A DNA stretch of 41,335 bases, taken from NCBI GenBank assembly GCA_964403885.1, contig CAYOHY010000016.1, forward strand, positions 1-41,335, given 5' to 3'. How positions within the stretch are numbered: position 1 is the first letter of the stretch; each line of letters starts with the position of its first letter. The position numbers and the translations under genes are program-made. The stretch is from CAYOHY01 sp964403885. GTDB taxonomy: Bacteria > Actinomycetota > Coriobacteriia > Anaerosomatales > PHET01. The notes under the pieces were generated by a model that did no database searches, was not told the origin of the DNA, and saw only the letters and a program-made list of their open reading frames with translations. This document shows positions 1-7,810 of the stretch, piece after piece.

Positions 1-2601
1 GGGTATCTGGGGCTGGTCGACTCATACTCAGGCTCCGCGTTCTCGTCGCCGACCGCGGTCGCGGTTGAGAAGTCCGGCAACCTGCTGGTGGGCGACGCCG
101 TCACCGGCAGCGTGGTGCGCCTCGCTCTGGCAAGCCAGACCGGGACCATCTCGGCGAGTCTGGTTGAGACCGTGAGCTCGGCGACTGAGATCGGCGTTCC
201 GTCCGCCATCGTCGTGTCACCCTCGGGTGCGGCGTATGTGGTCGACTCGTCCAAGAACTGCGTGCACACCTATCAGTCGGGCGTCCACTCACGATATCCG
301 GCCGACGATGATGCCGGTTCTGCCGATGGGGACTTCTCGGCTCCCGCCGGGATGACGGTCGCGGCGGACGGGTCGCTGTGGGTCGCGGATTCCGGCAACA
401 ACCGCTTGCAGCAGTTCGATGCTGCATGGAATTGGGTTCGCTCGGTCGGCGGCGTGGGCACGCATATCAACCAGTACACGTCTCCGTCAGGGCTTGGCGC
501 GTCGCCTGATGGCACGCTGTGGGTCGCCGACACCGGCAACAATCGCATACACCATCTTGACGCGCAGGGCGCATGGCTCGAGTACTGGCCAACGCTCAAC
601 GCGACTGCCGGTATCGGCTCCAACCAGTTCAACGCTCCCCGCGGGGTCGCGGTGACCCCCCTTGGCGACGTCTACATCGCCGACACCGGGAACAATCGTT
701 TGATGCGCGCGGATGTCACGCCCCCCGTGACCCGGTCGACCGGGGTGCCGGCGGGCTGGGTCAACCATGACGTCGCAGTCTCGCTCGACGCCACCGACCT
801 CACCGGCTTCACAACCTACTACGCGGCCGATGGCGGCGAGATGACCACCTACACCGCCCCCATTCCGTTCTCGGCTGAGGGCACGCACACGCTCGACTAC
901 TACTCGGTGGATCCGATCGGGTGGACCGAGCAGCTTCGCGCCGAGATGGTTCGTATCGACCGTACCGACCCGACGATCGCGATTTCAGGCGCACATCCGG
1001 GCTGGGCTCGCGACATGACGCTCACCGTGGACGCATCCGACACACCTTCCGGTGTCGATCGGATCACGTACCGCTACAACGGCGGCTCAGTGGAGACCTA
1101 TTCGGCGCCATTCCTCGTCACCCAAGAGGGCACGGTCACGGTCCACGCCACCGCGTACGACTTTGCGGGCAACACCGCGCAAACAAGCGTAGAGGTGATG
1201 GTGGACCGCAGTGCTCCGGTGCCCTTCGTTCACTACGAGACGCTCGACCCGTCGTATCCGCGTGTCGTGTACGTTGGTGCCACCGATCCGCTGAGCGGCG
1301 TCGATCTGACCTACTGGTCGATCGACGGGGGCATGCCGAGTGTCGACCCGACGATCACCGTCTCGATTCCCGGTACCCACACGATCGACGTGTGGTCCTA
1401 CGACATGGTGGGCAATCTCTCGGCTACGCACAGCGAGCAGTTCGTCGTGGGTGCAGACACCATTCCTCCTGTCGGCACAGGGTTCGTCCTTGCCGGTGGG
1501 GCTGAATGGGTAGGTCCCGGACCGGTCGCCGTCACGTCTGACGTGATCGGCGCTGACGAGATGCGCTTCGATGCCGGGAATGGATGGACCGACTGGGCCG
1601 CGTTCGCCGCGACCACGACCGTGACCCTTCCCATCGTCAACGGCGAGCATGAGGTCAAAGGGCAGTACCGCGATCTGGCAGGTAACACGTCCGACTTCAG
1701 CGACACCGTGAAGCTCGATGTCTCTGCACCGTTCACCACGTGTTCCGCGTCGCAGGACCAGTGGATGGCGTCGCCCGCCACGATCGACTTCACCGCCACT
1801 GACGGGTTGGGAAGCGGCGTCGCATCGACGTGGTACCGCATCGACGAGTCGATGCCGGCCCAAGGCACCTCGGCTTCGATCAGCGAGGTTGGCACTCACA
1901 CGGTGACGTACTGGTCGGTCGACTCGGTGGGCAACAAGGAGAACGACAAGCAGCTCACCGTTCACGTGGGGCCGCAGCCCACGAAGTTCGCGTCCTCAAG
2001 CCTGTCCTCGTCGCTCATCACGTATGGATCGGGTCACACGGTCAGCGTGGGCGTGCGCAGTGAGGTCACATCCTCGGCTCCCACGTCGCGTACCGTCCTG
2101 GTCCAGTCCTCGCCCAATGGCGCGACCGGCTGGTCAACGGTTGCCACCCTGACTCTGGGTTCCACCGGCGCCGCTGTGTCACCGTCTCTCAAGCCCGCCG
2201 ACAAGACCTACTACCGCGCGGTCTTCACGGGCGACGCGGAGTTCGCGCCGTGCACGTCGACCGCCCAGATGCTCGTCAAGGTGAAGCCGGTACTCAAGAC
2301 GCCGGTCATGAGCTCGACCGTCTATCGCAACAAGACCTTCACCGCCTATGCGCTGTTGTCTCCCAAGCATTCGGGGACCTGCAAGACGCAACTCAAGTTC
2401 TATCGGCTCGAGAATCGCAAGTGGGTGCTTCGCAAGACCGTCACAGGTCGCTACTACGCCTACGGCACCTCAACCACCACCACCAAGGTGCAGGCGTCCA
2501 CTACGCTCCCGTACGCCGGCTCATGGCGTGTCTTCGCCTATCACCCGGCCGACACCCACGAGAGCCTCACCTCGGGCTACAAGTCCTTCACGGTGAGATA
2601 G
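1..2601 (+). CDS. NHL-repeat and Ig-like repeat surface protein (5' partial)
   Basis: The frame is open from the first base, so the N-terminus and any signal peptide lie outside the window; a GTG at 88 is inside the first visible NHL-like repeat and is unlikely to be the start. 866 residues are visible. The first ~235 hold about four NHL-type beta-propeller repeats with the signature VADTGNNR or close variants (near 363-417, 510-570 and 660-710 nt). Then come about five ~90-residue Ig-like/OmpL47-type repeats that begin with TPPVT/TDPT/SAP and end with AGN or VGN, followed by two further beta-sandwich-like segments. There is no sorting signal or C-terminal membrane segment. Proteins of this build are exported and are usually adhesive or wall-associated, but the ligand cannot be read from the sequence. 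It ends 3 bp before resB; whether it is co-transcribed is unknown. Confidence 0.8.
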   Translation, partial: GYLGLVDSYSGSAFSSPTAVAVEKSGNLLVGDAVTGSVVRLALASQTGTISASLVETVSSATEIGVPSAIVVSPSGAAYVVDSSKNCVHTYQSGVHSRYPADDDAGSADGDFSAPAGMTVAADGSLWVADSGNNRLQQFDAAWNWVRSVGGVGTHINQYTSPSGLGASPDGTLWVADTGNNRIHHLDAQGAWLEYWPTLNATAGIGSNQFNAPRGVAVTPLGDVYIADTGNNRLMRADVTPPVTRSTGVPAGWVNHDVAVSLDATDLTGFTTYYAADGGEMTTYTAPIPFSAEGTHTLDYYSVDPIGWTEQLRAEMVRIDRTDPTIAISGAHPGWARDMTLTVDASDTPSGVDRITYRYNGGSVETYSAPFLVTQEGTVTVHATAYDFAGNTAQTSVEVMVDRSAPVPFVHYETLDPSYPRVVYVGATDPLSGVDLTYWSIDGGMPSVDPTITVSIPGTHTIDVWSYDMVGNLSATHSEQFVVGADTIPPVGTGFVLAGGAEWVGPGPVAVTSDVIGADEMRFDAGNGWTDWAAFAATTTVTLPIVNGEHEVKGQYRDLAGNTSDFSDTVKLDVSAPFTTCSASQDQWMASPATIDFTATDGLGSGVASTWYRIDESMPAQGTSASISEVGTHTVTYWSVDSVGNKENDKQLTVHVGPQPTKFASSSLSSSLITYGSGHTVSVGVRSEVTSSAPTSRTVLVQSSPNGATGWSTVATLTLGSTGAAVSPSLKPADKTYYRAVFTGDAEFAPCTSTAQMLVKVKPVLKTPVMSSTVYRNKTFTAYALLSPKHSGTCKTQLKFYRLENRKWVLRKTVTGRYYAYGTSTTTTKVQASTTLPYAGSWRVFAYHPADTHESLTSGYKSFTVR

Positions 2602-2604
2602 CCG

Positions 2605-3963
2605 GTGGTGGCGCGCGTGGTGCGCTTCCTGAGATCTAGGAAGCTTGCGATCTGGCTGTTGGTCGGTTGTGCCGCCTGGGCGATGCTCGGGACCTTCGCC
2701 GACCGCGAGGGTACCTCCGGGTTCATGCACGCGATCGGGTTGGGCAAGCCGTTCAGCTCGCCCGTCTTCCTCGCCGCGATGCTCTTGCTCGGGATGTCGA
2801 CGGCTGCGTGTTCCGTCGATCGGACCCGCACAGGTCTCCGCGTCTTGAGGTCGAGCGAGCCTGTGCCTGAGGGCATCCGCCGCAGGCTTGAGGCGTCTGA
2901 GCCGCTTTGTGTCGCACAAGAACCCGTGTCGCCTGACCTCGTCGGGGTCATGCGCGCGCATCGCCTCTCTGTCAGCGAGCACGACGGAGTCCTCAGGGGC
3001 GAGGCGGGGCGCTGGTCCGTGCTGGGGAGCCCCCTGTTCCACTGGGCCCTCACCGCGCTGTTCGTCTTCGTCGCCCTTGGCCAGATGACACGAGCCGAGG
3101 GAACGCTTCGGGTAGTCCAGGGCGAGCAGGTGCCCAACGAGGACGCGTCGTACTTCGTCATCAAGCGCGGCCCCCTCAATCGATCCGCGTACACGGATGT
3201 GAATGTGGCGGTCAAGGCGTTTCAGGTCGATGCGCGCAAAGGTGATATCGATCTTGGCGGCGTCGCCACGGTGGCGCTTCTACGAGAAGGGAAGGTCGTC
3301 GCCCAGGGGCGGGTCTACCCCAACCATCCGTTGCGCTATCGCGCCCTCATGGTGCATCCGAGTGATCGCGGCTACGTCGCCGCCATCACGTTGCGCAACG
3401 CGTCGGGTGACGTGGCGGGTCGCACCCGTGTCTTCTTCGAGCCGGACAAGCGCATCAGTTCAGGGTTCACGCCCACCGGCATAGGGGTGGCGCGTTCGGA
3501 TGGCACCACGTTCGCCGTATCCTTCACTCCCGTGAGCCGCGAGGCGGCTCGTGCGGCCGGCGCACAAGGCGCCGATGCATTCGTCCGGCTGGACTTCCCG
3601 CTGCCCAGCGGCGAGGCCACGTCGGTCATCGTTGGCGTGGGTGCATCGGCCGACCTGGGTGACGGCTCTGTGCACTTCGACGGCATCACCCCCACCGCGC
3701 GACTCGTGATCGCCGAGGACGCGAGTGTCTACCCCATCTACCTCAGCTTCCTCGCTGCCATAATCGGCATAGGTATTGCGGTGCTCGTTCCTCACCGTGT
3801 CGTGTGGCTGACGCGGAGCCCGGGTACCGTTGGCCTTGAAGTGCGTCTTGTGACGCGTCACGGGCGTTCGGACCCGGCGTTCGTCGCTACCCTGGAAGAC
3901 GACTTGCGCGAGGCATGCGGCGTGAAGTCGGACGAACCTACAACACCGGAGAGCCTGCAATGA
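2605..3963 (+). CDS. resB: ResB-like cytochrome c biogenesis protein
   Basis: 452 residues; ResB (Ccs1) family. With CcsA it forms the System II machine that exports haem and ligates it to CXXCH motifs of apocytochromes outside the membrane. Visible: an N-terminal hydrophobic hairpin (IWLLVGCAAWAMLGTF, then SSPVFLAAMLLLGMS), a third membrane helix near residue 145 (FHWALTALFVFVALG), a long extracytoplasmic domain, and a last helix (YLSFLAAIIGIGIAVLV) with a short cytoplasmic tail. This is the usual ResB layout. Start is GTG at 2605 or the adjacent GTG at 2608; neither has a strong Shine-Dalgarno. It overlaps ccsA by 4 bp (ATGA at 3960), so the two are translationally coupled. The multihaem cytochromes directly downstream are the obvious clients. 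Confidence 0.85.
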   Translation: MVARVVRFLRSRKLAIWLLVGCAAWAMLGTFADREGTSGFMHAIGLGKPFSSPVFLAAMLLLGMSTAACSVDRTRTGLRVLRSSEPVPEGIRRRLEASEPLCVAQEPVSPDLVGVMRAHRLSVSEHDGVLRGEAGRWSVLGSPLFHWALTALFVFVALGQMTRAEGTLRVVQGEQVPNEDASYFVIKRGPLNRSAYTDVNVAVKAFQVDARKGDIDLGGVATVALLREGKVVAQGRVYPNHPLRYRALMVHPSDRGYVAAITLRNASGDVAGRTRVFFEPDKRISSGFTPTGIGVARSDGTTFAVSFTPVSREAARAAGAQGADAFVRLDFPLPSGEATSVIVGVGASADLGDGSVHFDGITPTARLVIAEDASVYPIYLSFLAAIIGIGIAVLVPHRVVWLTRSPGTVGLEVRLVTRHGRSDPAFVATLEDDLREACGVKSDEPTTPESLQ

Positions 3964-4802
3964 ACACTGTGACGCTCGAGATCGTGCTCATGTGGAGCGC
4001 GGTGACCCTCTACGCGCTGTCGGCGATCCTGTTCATCGTCGGCTTCGTCTTCCGCCGAGAAGGAATCAGACGCTTCGCGCTCACCGCAGCGGCGGCCGGT
4101 CTGGTGCCACACCTGGCTGCTATAGGGGTGCGGTGGGTCAGGCTCGGACACGGGCCCTATCTCGGCTTCTACGAGGTGGTGTCGACCTACGCATTCATGT
4201 CGGTGGTGATGCTCGCGATCATCGTGCGCAAGTATCGATCGCTGTCCCTTGTAGGCGTCGTGGTCATGCCGATCGCGTTCTTGCTGCTCGCCGCCGCCAT
4301 GCTCGCGCCCAAGTCGGGTATCGAGGTCACCGCGACGTTGGCGTCGTGGTGGCTCGCCGTTCACGTGACCTTTGCCAAGCTGGCCTACTCTAGTTTCATC
4401 GCTGCGACCGGGCTGGCTGTTCTCTATCTGATGCGCGAGAAGTTGGAGTCGGGTCGGTTTGGTGACGTGTTCGCGAAGCTGCCGCGCCAAGAGATCGTCG
4501 ACGACCTGTCGTTTCGCTTCATCGGGGTCGGATTCATCTTCCTGGGCATCATGATCGCAGCGGGCGCCATCTGGGCCAACGAGGCGTGGGGCCGCTACTG
4601 GAACTGGGATCCCATCGAGACGTGGTCGCTCATCTCGTGGGTCATCTACGCGGTCTACCTGCACCTTCGGCTGACGATGGGGTGGAGGGGCCGCAAGGCG
4701 GCTTGGGTCGCTGTCGCGGCCTTGCCGCTCATACTGTTCTCGGTCGCGGGGGTGCCTCTGGCTTACAACAGCATCCATGGGGCATACCTGAAGGGGTACT
4801 AG
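3960..4802 (+). CDS. ccsA: CcsA/ResC-type cytochrome c assembly protein (WWD domain)
   Basis: 280 residues. The second half of System II: the haem-handling channel protein of the haem-handling-protein superfamily. The family's WWD signature is present at about residues 208-222 (AWGRYWNWDPIETWS), and several hydrophobic helices with spaced histidines surround it. Start is ATG 3960, overlapping the resB stop; longer in-frame openings begin inside resB (from 3915) but have no ribosome site. Transcription then probably pauses: a 159-bp gap with its own promoter-like site precedes the cytochromes. Confidence 0.92.
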   Translation: MNTVTLEIVLMWSAVTLYALSAILFIVGFVFRREGIRRFALTAAAAGLVPHLAAIGVRWVRLGHGPYLGFYEVVSTYAFMSVVMLAIIVRKYRSLSLVGVVVMPIAFLLLAAAMLAPKSGIEVTATLASWWLAVHVTFAKLAYSSFIAATGLAVLYLMREKLESGRFGDVFAKLPRQEIVDDLSFRFIGVGFIFLGIMIAAGAIWANEAWGRYWNWDPIETWSLISWVIYAVYLHLRLTMGWRGRKAAWVAVAALPLILFSVAGVPLAYNSIHGAYLKGY

Positions 4803-4850
4803 TTTCGAGCCGCAGGCCTGGAATCGTGCCTCTCGGGGGCATGACCGGTT

Positions 4851-4871
4851 CCGATAATGAATGTTCATCGG
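4851..4871. promoter_or_regulatory. Imperfect palindrome upstream of cytochrome promoter
   Basis: CCGAT-n-ATGAA-TG-TTCAT-CGG forms an imperfect 21-bp palindrome; its core ATGAATGTTCAT (4857-4868) is a perfect inverted repeat. It overlaps where the -35 element of the downstream promoter would sit (TTCATC, 4864-4869). An operator is plausible; the binding protein is unknown. Confidence 0.35.
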
Positions 4872-4883
4872 CCCCTTGGCGCG

Positions 4884-4892
4884 TGCTAGAAT
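4884..4892 (+). promoter_or_regulatory. Extended -10 promoter for the multihaem cytochromes
   Basis: TGCTAGAAT: an extended -10 (TGn plus TAGAAT). A weak -35 (TTCATC) lies 17 bp upstream. A short inverted repeat, CGTGA-n8-TCACG (4893-4910), follows near the expected transcription start. The same TGnTA-type box recurs before other genes in this window. Confidence 0.5.
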
Positions 4893-4951
4893 CGTGAGTG
4901 GTGTATCACGCCGCGCACACAGTGTCCCCACACTCAATCCATGCGGCGTCT

Positions 4952-4958
4952 AGGAGGG
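4952..4958 (+). promoter_or_regulatory. Shine-Dalgarno fixing a TTG start
   Basis: AGGAGGG lies 3-4 nt before TTG 4962 and downstream of the in-frame ATG 4941, which itself has no ribosome site. It argues that translation of the 15-haem cytochrome begins at TTG 4962. Confidence 0.6.
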
Positions 4959-4961
4959 TCG

Positions 4962-6431
4962 TTGCCCGATTCCGACGTCGTCGTAGACGACCTCGACATC
5001 GACTCTGAAGAAGAGGAAGACGTACGTCGCGACAGGCGCTGGTGGGGCCTGCTCGCGGTTATCGTCTTGCTCCTTCTTCTGCTGTGCTGTTGCGTCACGG
5101 CCGCTGAGGTGTGGGTCACCGGGGGCAAGCAGCAGGCACGCTTCATGGCACGCAACATCGAGTGCCTCCAGTGCCACACTGAGCTCATCCCGGACTTCTC
5201 CAAGACCACGGTGCACAGCCCCTTCGCGATGAGGGAGTGCACGACGTGTCACACCCCACACGGCAAGAAGGTCACCATGTCGGTGACGAGCGGACCGGGT
5301 GCGGTGTGGACACGGTATCGCACGATGCTCCAGTGGCTCCCGCTCAAGTGGTGGTTCACGCTCACGGAGCGCACCTCCAGCAAGTCGGTCGTCGCTGGTG
5401 GAGGCAAGGTCATCGCCACCAAGACCGTGCAGGTCAAGGGCGGCAAGTCCTTGCTGGTCGCGCCTGAAGAAGACCTGTGCTGGACGTGTCACGGAAGCAT
5501 GGGTCGCAAGCTCGCCGATCGCTTCACGCATCAGCCGTTCGCGGCGGGTCGCTGCTCCAACTGCCATGACCCTCATGCGTCCGACTACAAGGCACTGCTT
5601 ACGCAGGCGCCCAACAAGATCTGCTTCACCTGCCACCCGATGGGCATGGAGCTCAACCGCGAGCAGGCGCATCCTCCTGCGGCGCAGGGCTGGTGTATCG
5701 ACTGCCATGATCCCCACGCCTCGAACTTCAAGGGCATCATCGTGCGGCGTCAGCGCGAGCTGTGCTTCGGCTGCCATCCCTCGGTTGCCATGAAGGAATC
5801 GATGCCCGTTCAGCACAGCCCCTTCGTCAATGACAACTGCACCGGGTGCCATCAGCCGCACGGGTCGAACTACCGTCCGCTCCTCAACGCGGTCCAGCCC
5901 GACCTGTGCTACGACTGCCACCCGCAGATCGAGAACCAGTTCGCGCAGCCCAGCCATCACCCGGTGGGCGTGGTGCTCAAGTGCGCCAGCTGTCACGATC
6001 CCCATGCGGCCCAGTACAGCGGCTTGGTGAACGCCCAGAACAACTCGTTCTGCTATCAGTGCCACAGGACGGTGCAGGCGAGCTACGACGCGTCCAAGCA
6101 CGAGCGCACGCTGTGCATCAAGTGTCACACCCCGCACGGCTCGGTGAACTCGCCGATGCTGCGCGCGGCCAACCCCGATATCTGCCTCCAGTGCCACGAG
6201 GCGGCACACTATGACGAGCGCACGCCCGCGGTGTATCGAAACAATCACCCCGTGCGACCCACGCACTACGATGTCAACAACCGCTCGCCGCTGACCTGCA
6301 CCTCGTCGTGCCACAATCCGCACGGAACGAAGATGAACTACATGTTGCGCTACTTCAGGTTCCCCACCGATGGCACCTGTCTGATGTGCCACGCCGCCGC
6401 CCGCGGCAATCGCGTGGGCACGGACTACTAG
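4962..6431 (+). CDS. Membrane-anchored 15-haem c-type cytochrome (doubled CXXCH repeats)
   Basis: 489 residues from TTG 4962 (AGGAGGG at 4952); an ATG at 4941 would add seven residues but lacks a ribosome site. A short, very acidic N-terminus is followed by arginines/tryptophans and one membrane helix rich in Leu/Cys (about residues 34-55), which fits an N-in anchored protein with the rest outside. I count 14 CXXCH motifs plus one CX3CH (CTSSCH, codons 6297-6314). Most come in pairs of the doubled-CXXCH type, with CHDPHAS/CHTPHGS/CHQPHGS alternating with LCxxCH at roughly 20-50 residue steps. Such proteins carry electrons between membrane and extracytoplasmic partners. The 12-haem protein 21 bp downstream is probably its redox partner, and ResB/CcsA upstream its maturation system. 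Acceptor and physiological role are unknown. Confidence is high for a multihaem cytochrome, low for any specific acceptor. Confidence 0.92.
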   Translation: MPDSDVVVDDLDIDSEEEEDVRRDRRWWGLLAVIVLLLLLLCCCVTAAEVWVTGGKQQARFMARNIECLQCHTELIPDFSKTTVHSPFAMRECTTCHTPHGKKVTMSVTSGPGAVWTRYRTMLQWLPLKWWFTLTERTSSKSVVAGGGKVIATKTVQVKGGKSLLVAPEEDLCWTCHGSMGRKLADRFTHQPFAAGRCSNCHDPHASDYKALLTQAPNKICFTCHPMGMELNREQAHPPAAQGWCIDCHDPHASNFKGIIVRRQRELCFGCHPSVAMKESMPVQHSPFVNDNCTGCHQPHGSNYRPLLNAVQPDLCYDCHPQIENQFAQPSHHPVGVVLKCASCHDPHAAQYSGLVNAQNNSFCYQCHRTVQASYDASKHERTLCIKCHTPHGSVNSPMLRAANPDICLQCHEAAHYDERTPAVYRNNHPVRPTHYDVNNRSPLTCTSSCHNPHGTKMNYMLRYFRFPTDGTCLMCHAAARGNRVGTDY

Positions 6432-6452
6432 ACGCCCGAGAAGGACGGCCCA

Positions 6453-7622
6453 ATGCCCCGCATCTCATTCGACGGATTCAAAGACCCGACACGGCGCCCA
6501 CGCTACATCGTGTGGACGCTTGTTGCGTTGCTCGTCCTGGCGGCGGTCATGATCGTGGCATTGGGTGTCACCTCGACCCGCTGGTTCTGCGCCGAGGGGT
6601 GCCACAAAGTCCAAGACGACACCATCAAGGCGTACCAGCGGTCGTCACACTCCGAGATCTCTTGCATGTCGTGCCATATGCCGGTGGGTGCGAGCCCGGT
6701 CATCTTCGTGCTCCACAAGGCGGAGGCGCTTGGTGAGCTGTACCTGACGGTCACCGACAACTTCGAGCTCCCCCTCAATGGTGAGAGCGAAGTTGCCCTG
6801 ACGATGCCCGCGACCCAGTGCACCCAGTGTCACAACACCCAGAAGCGCAACATCACTCCCGCGAGCGGCGTGAAGATCGACCATGACGTTCACGCGAAGA
6901 AGGAAGTCACCTGCGCGATCTGCCACAACCGTATCGCCCACAAAGAGGACTTCCCGCTGACCCTGACCGACCCCAAGACCGGGAAGAAGAACCGCAAGCA
7001 CGAGAACTTCTCCAAGATGACCGCGTGCTTCCGCTGCCACTCGCAGAACAAGACGCCTGAAGGTGGTCTTGAGGCGCCCGGCAAGTGCCTGGCGTGCCAC
7101 ACTGCCGATTTTGAGCTCAAGCCGGAGTCGCACAGGGAGCCGGGCTTCTTCCCCAAGGGCCACGCCAAGCTGGCCAAGGTCGAGGCGTCCCGCGTCGCCG
7201 TTTTCGACAAGGTCTCGGAGTCCAAGGGCAAGGCCGAAGGCGAGGCTGAGAACTCGGAGGCCGAGGGTGTCGGCCCCGGTCTGGTCAAAGTCGAGAGCCT
7301 CAACGAGTGCTATACCTGTCACGCCGAGAGCTTCTGCGTGGACTGCCACGGTGTGCCCATGCCGCACCCGGCTCAGTTCCGTGAGAAGCACGGCGCGTAC
7401 GGCAAGAAGGCGCCCAAGGTGTGCGCGAAGTGTCACGGAAGCGCCACCGGCTTCTGCAACGAGTGCCACCACGGGACCAGTATCGGCTGGAACTACGATC
7501 CGGCCATGAGATGGCGCGTGCAGCACCCGGGGGCCGTCGCCAATGTCGGTGCGAGCACGTGCTTCCAGTGTCACGCGCCTACCTACTGCGCTGATTGCCA
7601 CGTGAACGGCGCCAGAAGATAG
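6453..7622 (+). CDS. NapC/NirT-like N-terminus fused to 12-haem cytochrome c
   Basis: 389 residues; ATG 6453 with AAGGA seven bases upstream. One N-terminal membrane helix (about residues 20-42) is followed at once by haem sites. I count 12: a first atypical CX3CH (CAEGCH, codons 6588-6605) and 11 CXXCH. The first ~85 residues (haem 1, a stretch ending in a conserved SSH, haem 2 followed by MPVG, then a Lys/Glu-rich amphipathic part) resemble NapC/NrfH quinol dehydrogenases, where such a domain takes electrons from menaquinol. A charged low-complexity linker (around residues 250-272, Glu/Lys/Gly) separates the first six haems from the last six. This suggests a menaquinol-oxidising electron entry point that passes electrons to the 15-haem partner; that role is inferred. 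Confidence 0.88.
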   Translation: MPRISFDGFKDPTRRPRYIVWTLVALLVLAAVMIVALGVTSTRWFCAEGCHKVQDDTIKAYQRSSHSEISCMSCHMPVGASPVIFVLHKAEALGELYLTVTDNFELPLNGESEVALTMPATQCTQCHNTQKRNITPASGVKIDHDVHAKKEVTCAICHNRIAHKEDFPLTLTDPKTGKKNRKHENFSKMTACFRCHSQNKTPEGGLEAPGKCLACHTADFELKPESHREPGFFPKGHAKLAKVEASRVAVFDKVSESKGKAEGEAENSEAEGVGPGLVKVESLNECYTCHAESFCVDCHGVPMPHPAQFREKHGAYGKKAPKVCAKCHGSATGFCNECHHGTSIGWNYDPAMRWRVQHPGAVANVGASTCFQCHAPTYCADCHVNGARR

Positions 7623-7650
7623 TTTCGAGCTTCGGCGACGTCGCATACCC

Positions 7651-7666
7651 CGGCTCCGTGGAGTCG
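7651..7666 (+). terminator. Weak stem-loop after cytochrome genes
   Basis: CGGCTCC-GT-GGAGTCG can pair over seven positions with one G-U. No T-run follows, so a terminator function is uncertain. Confidence 0.25.
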
Positions 7667-7715
7667 ATGTCGGCGACCGCGTCGTGTCATTCCTGAAGAT
7701 ATCTTTGCGGGGCGG

Positions 7716-7724
7716 TGCTATACT
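7716..7724 (+). promoter_or_regulatory. Extended -10 promoter for radical SAM-menG
   Basis: TGCTATACT, identical to the box at 11848. No convincing -35 lies 16-18 bp upstream, as expected for an extended -10. It leaves a leader of about 80 nt before ATG 7811. Confidence 0.55.
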
Positions 7725-7810
7725 CCGGTTTCGCGCACCTTGGCGCGCGAGGGGGCGGCGCAAGCCGCAGGGTCCGGCCACATAGTGCGTCGAAAGGACC
7801 TCGCGAAGCC

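Noticed and set aside
4893..4910. CRP/FNR site before the cytochromes
   Set aside because: CGTGA and TCACG are separated by 8 bp, not the usual 6 (CRP) or FNR geometry.
4950..6392. Long open frame antisense to the 15-haem cytochrome
   Set aside because: No domain or ribosome site; the sense strand is unmistakable.
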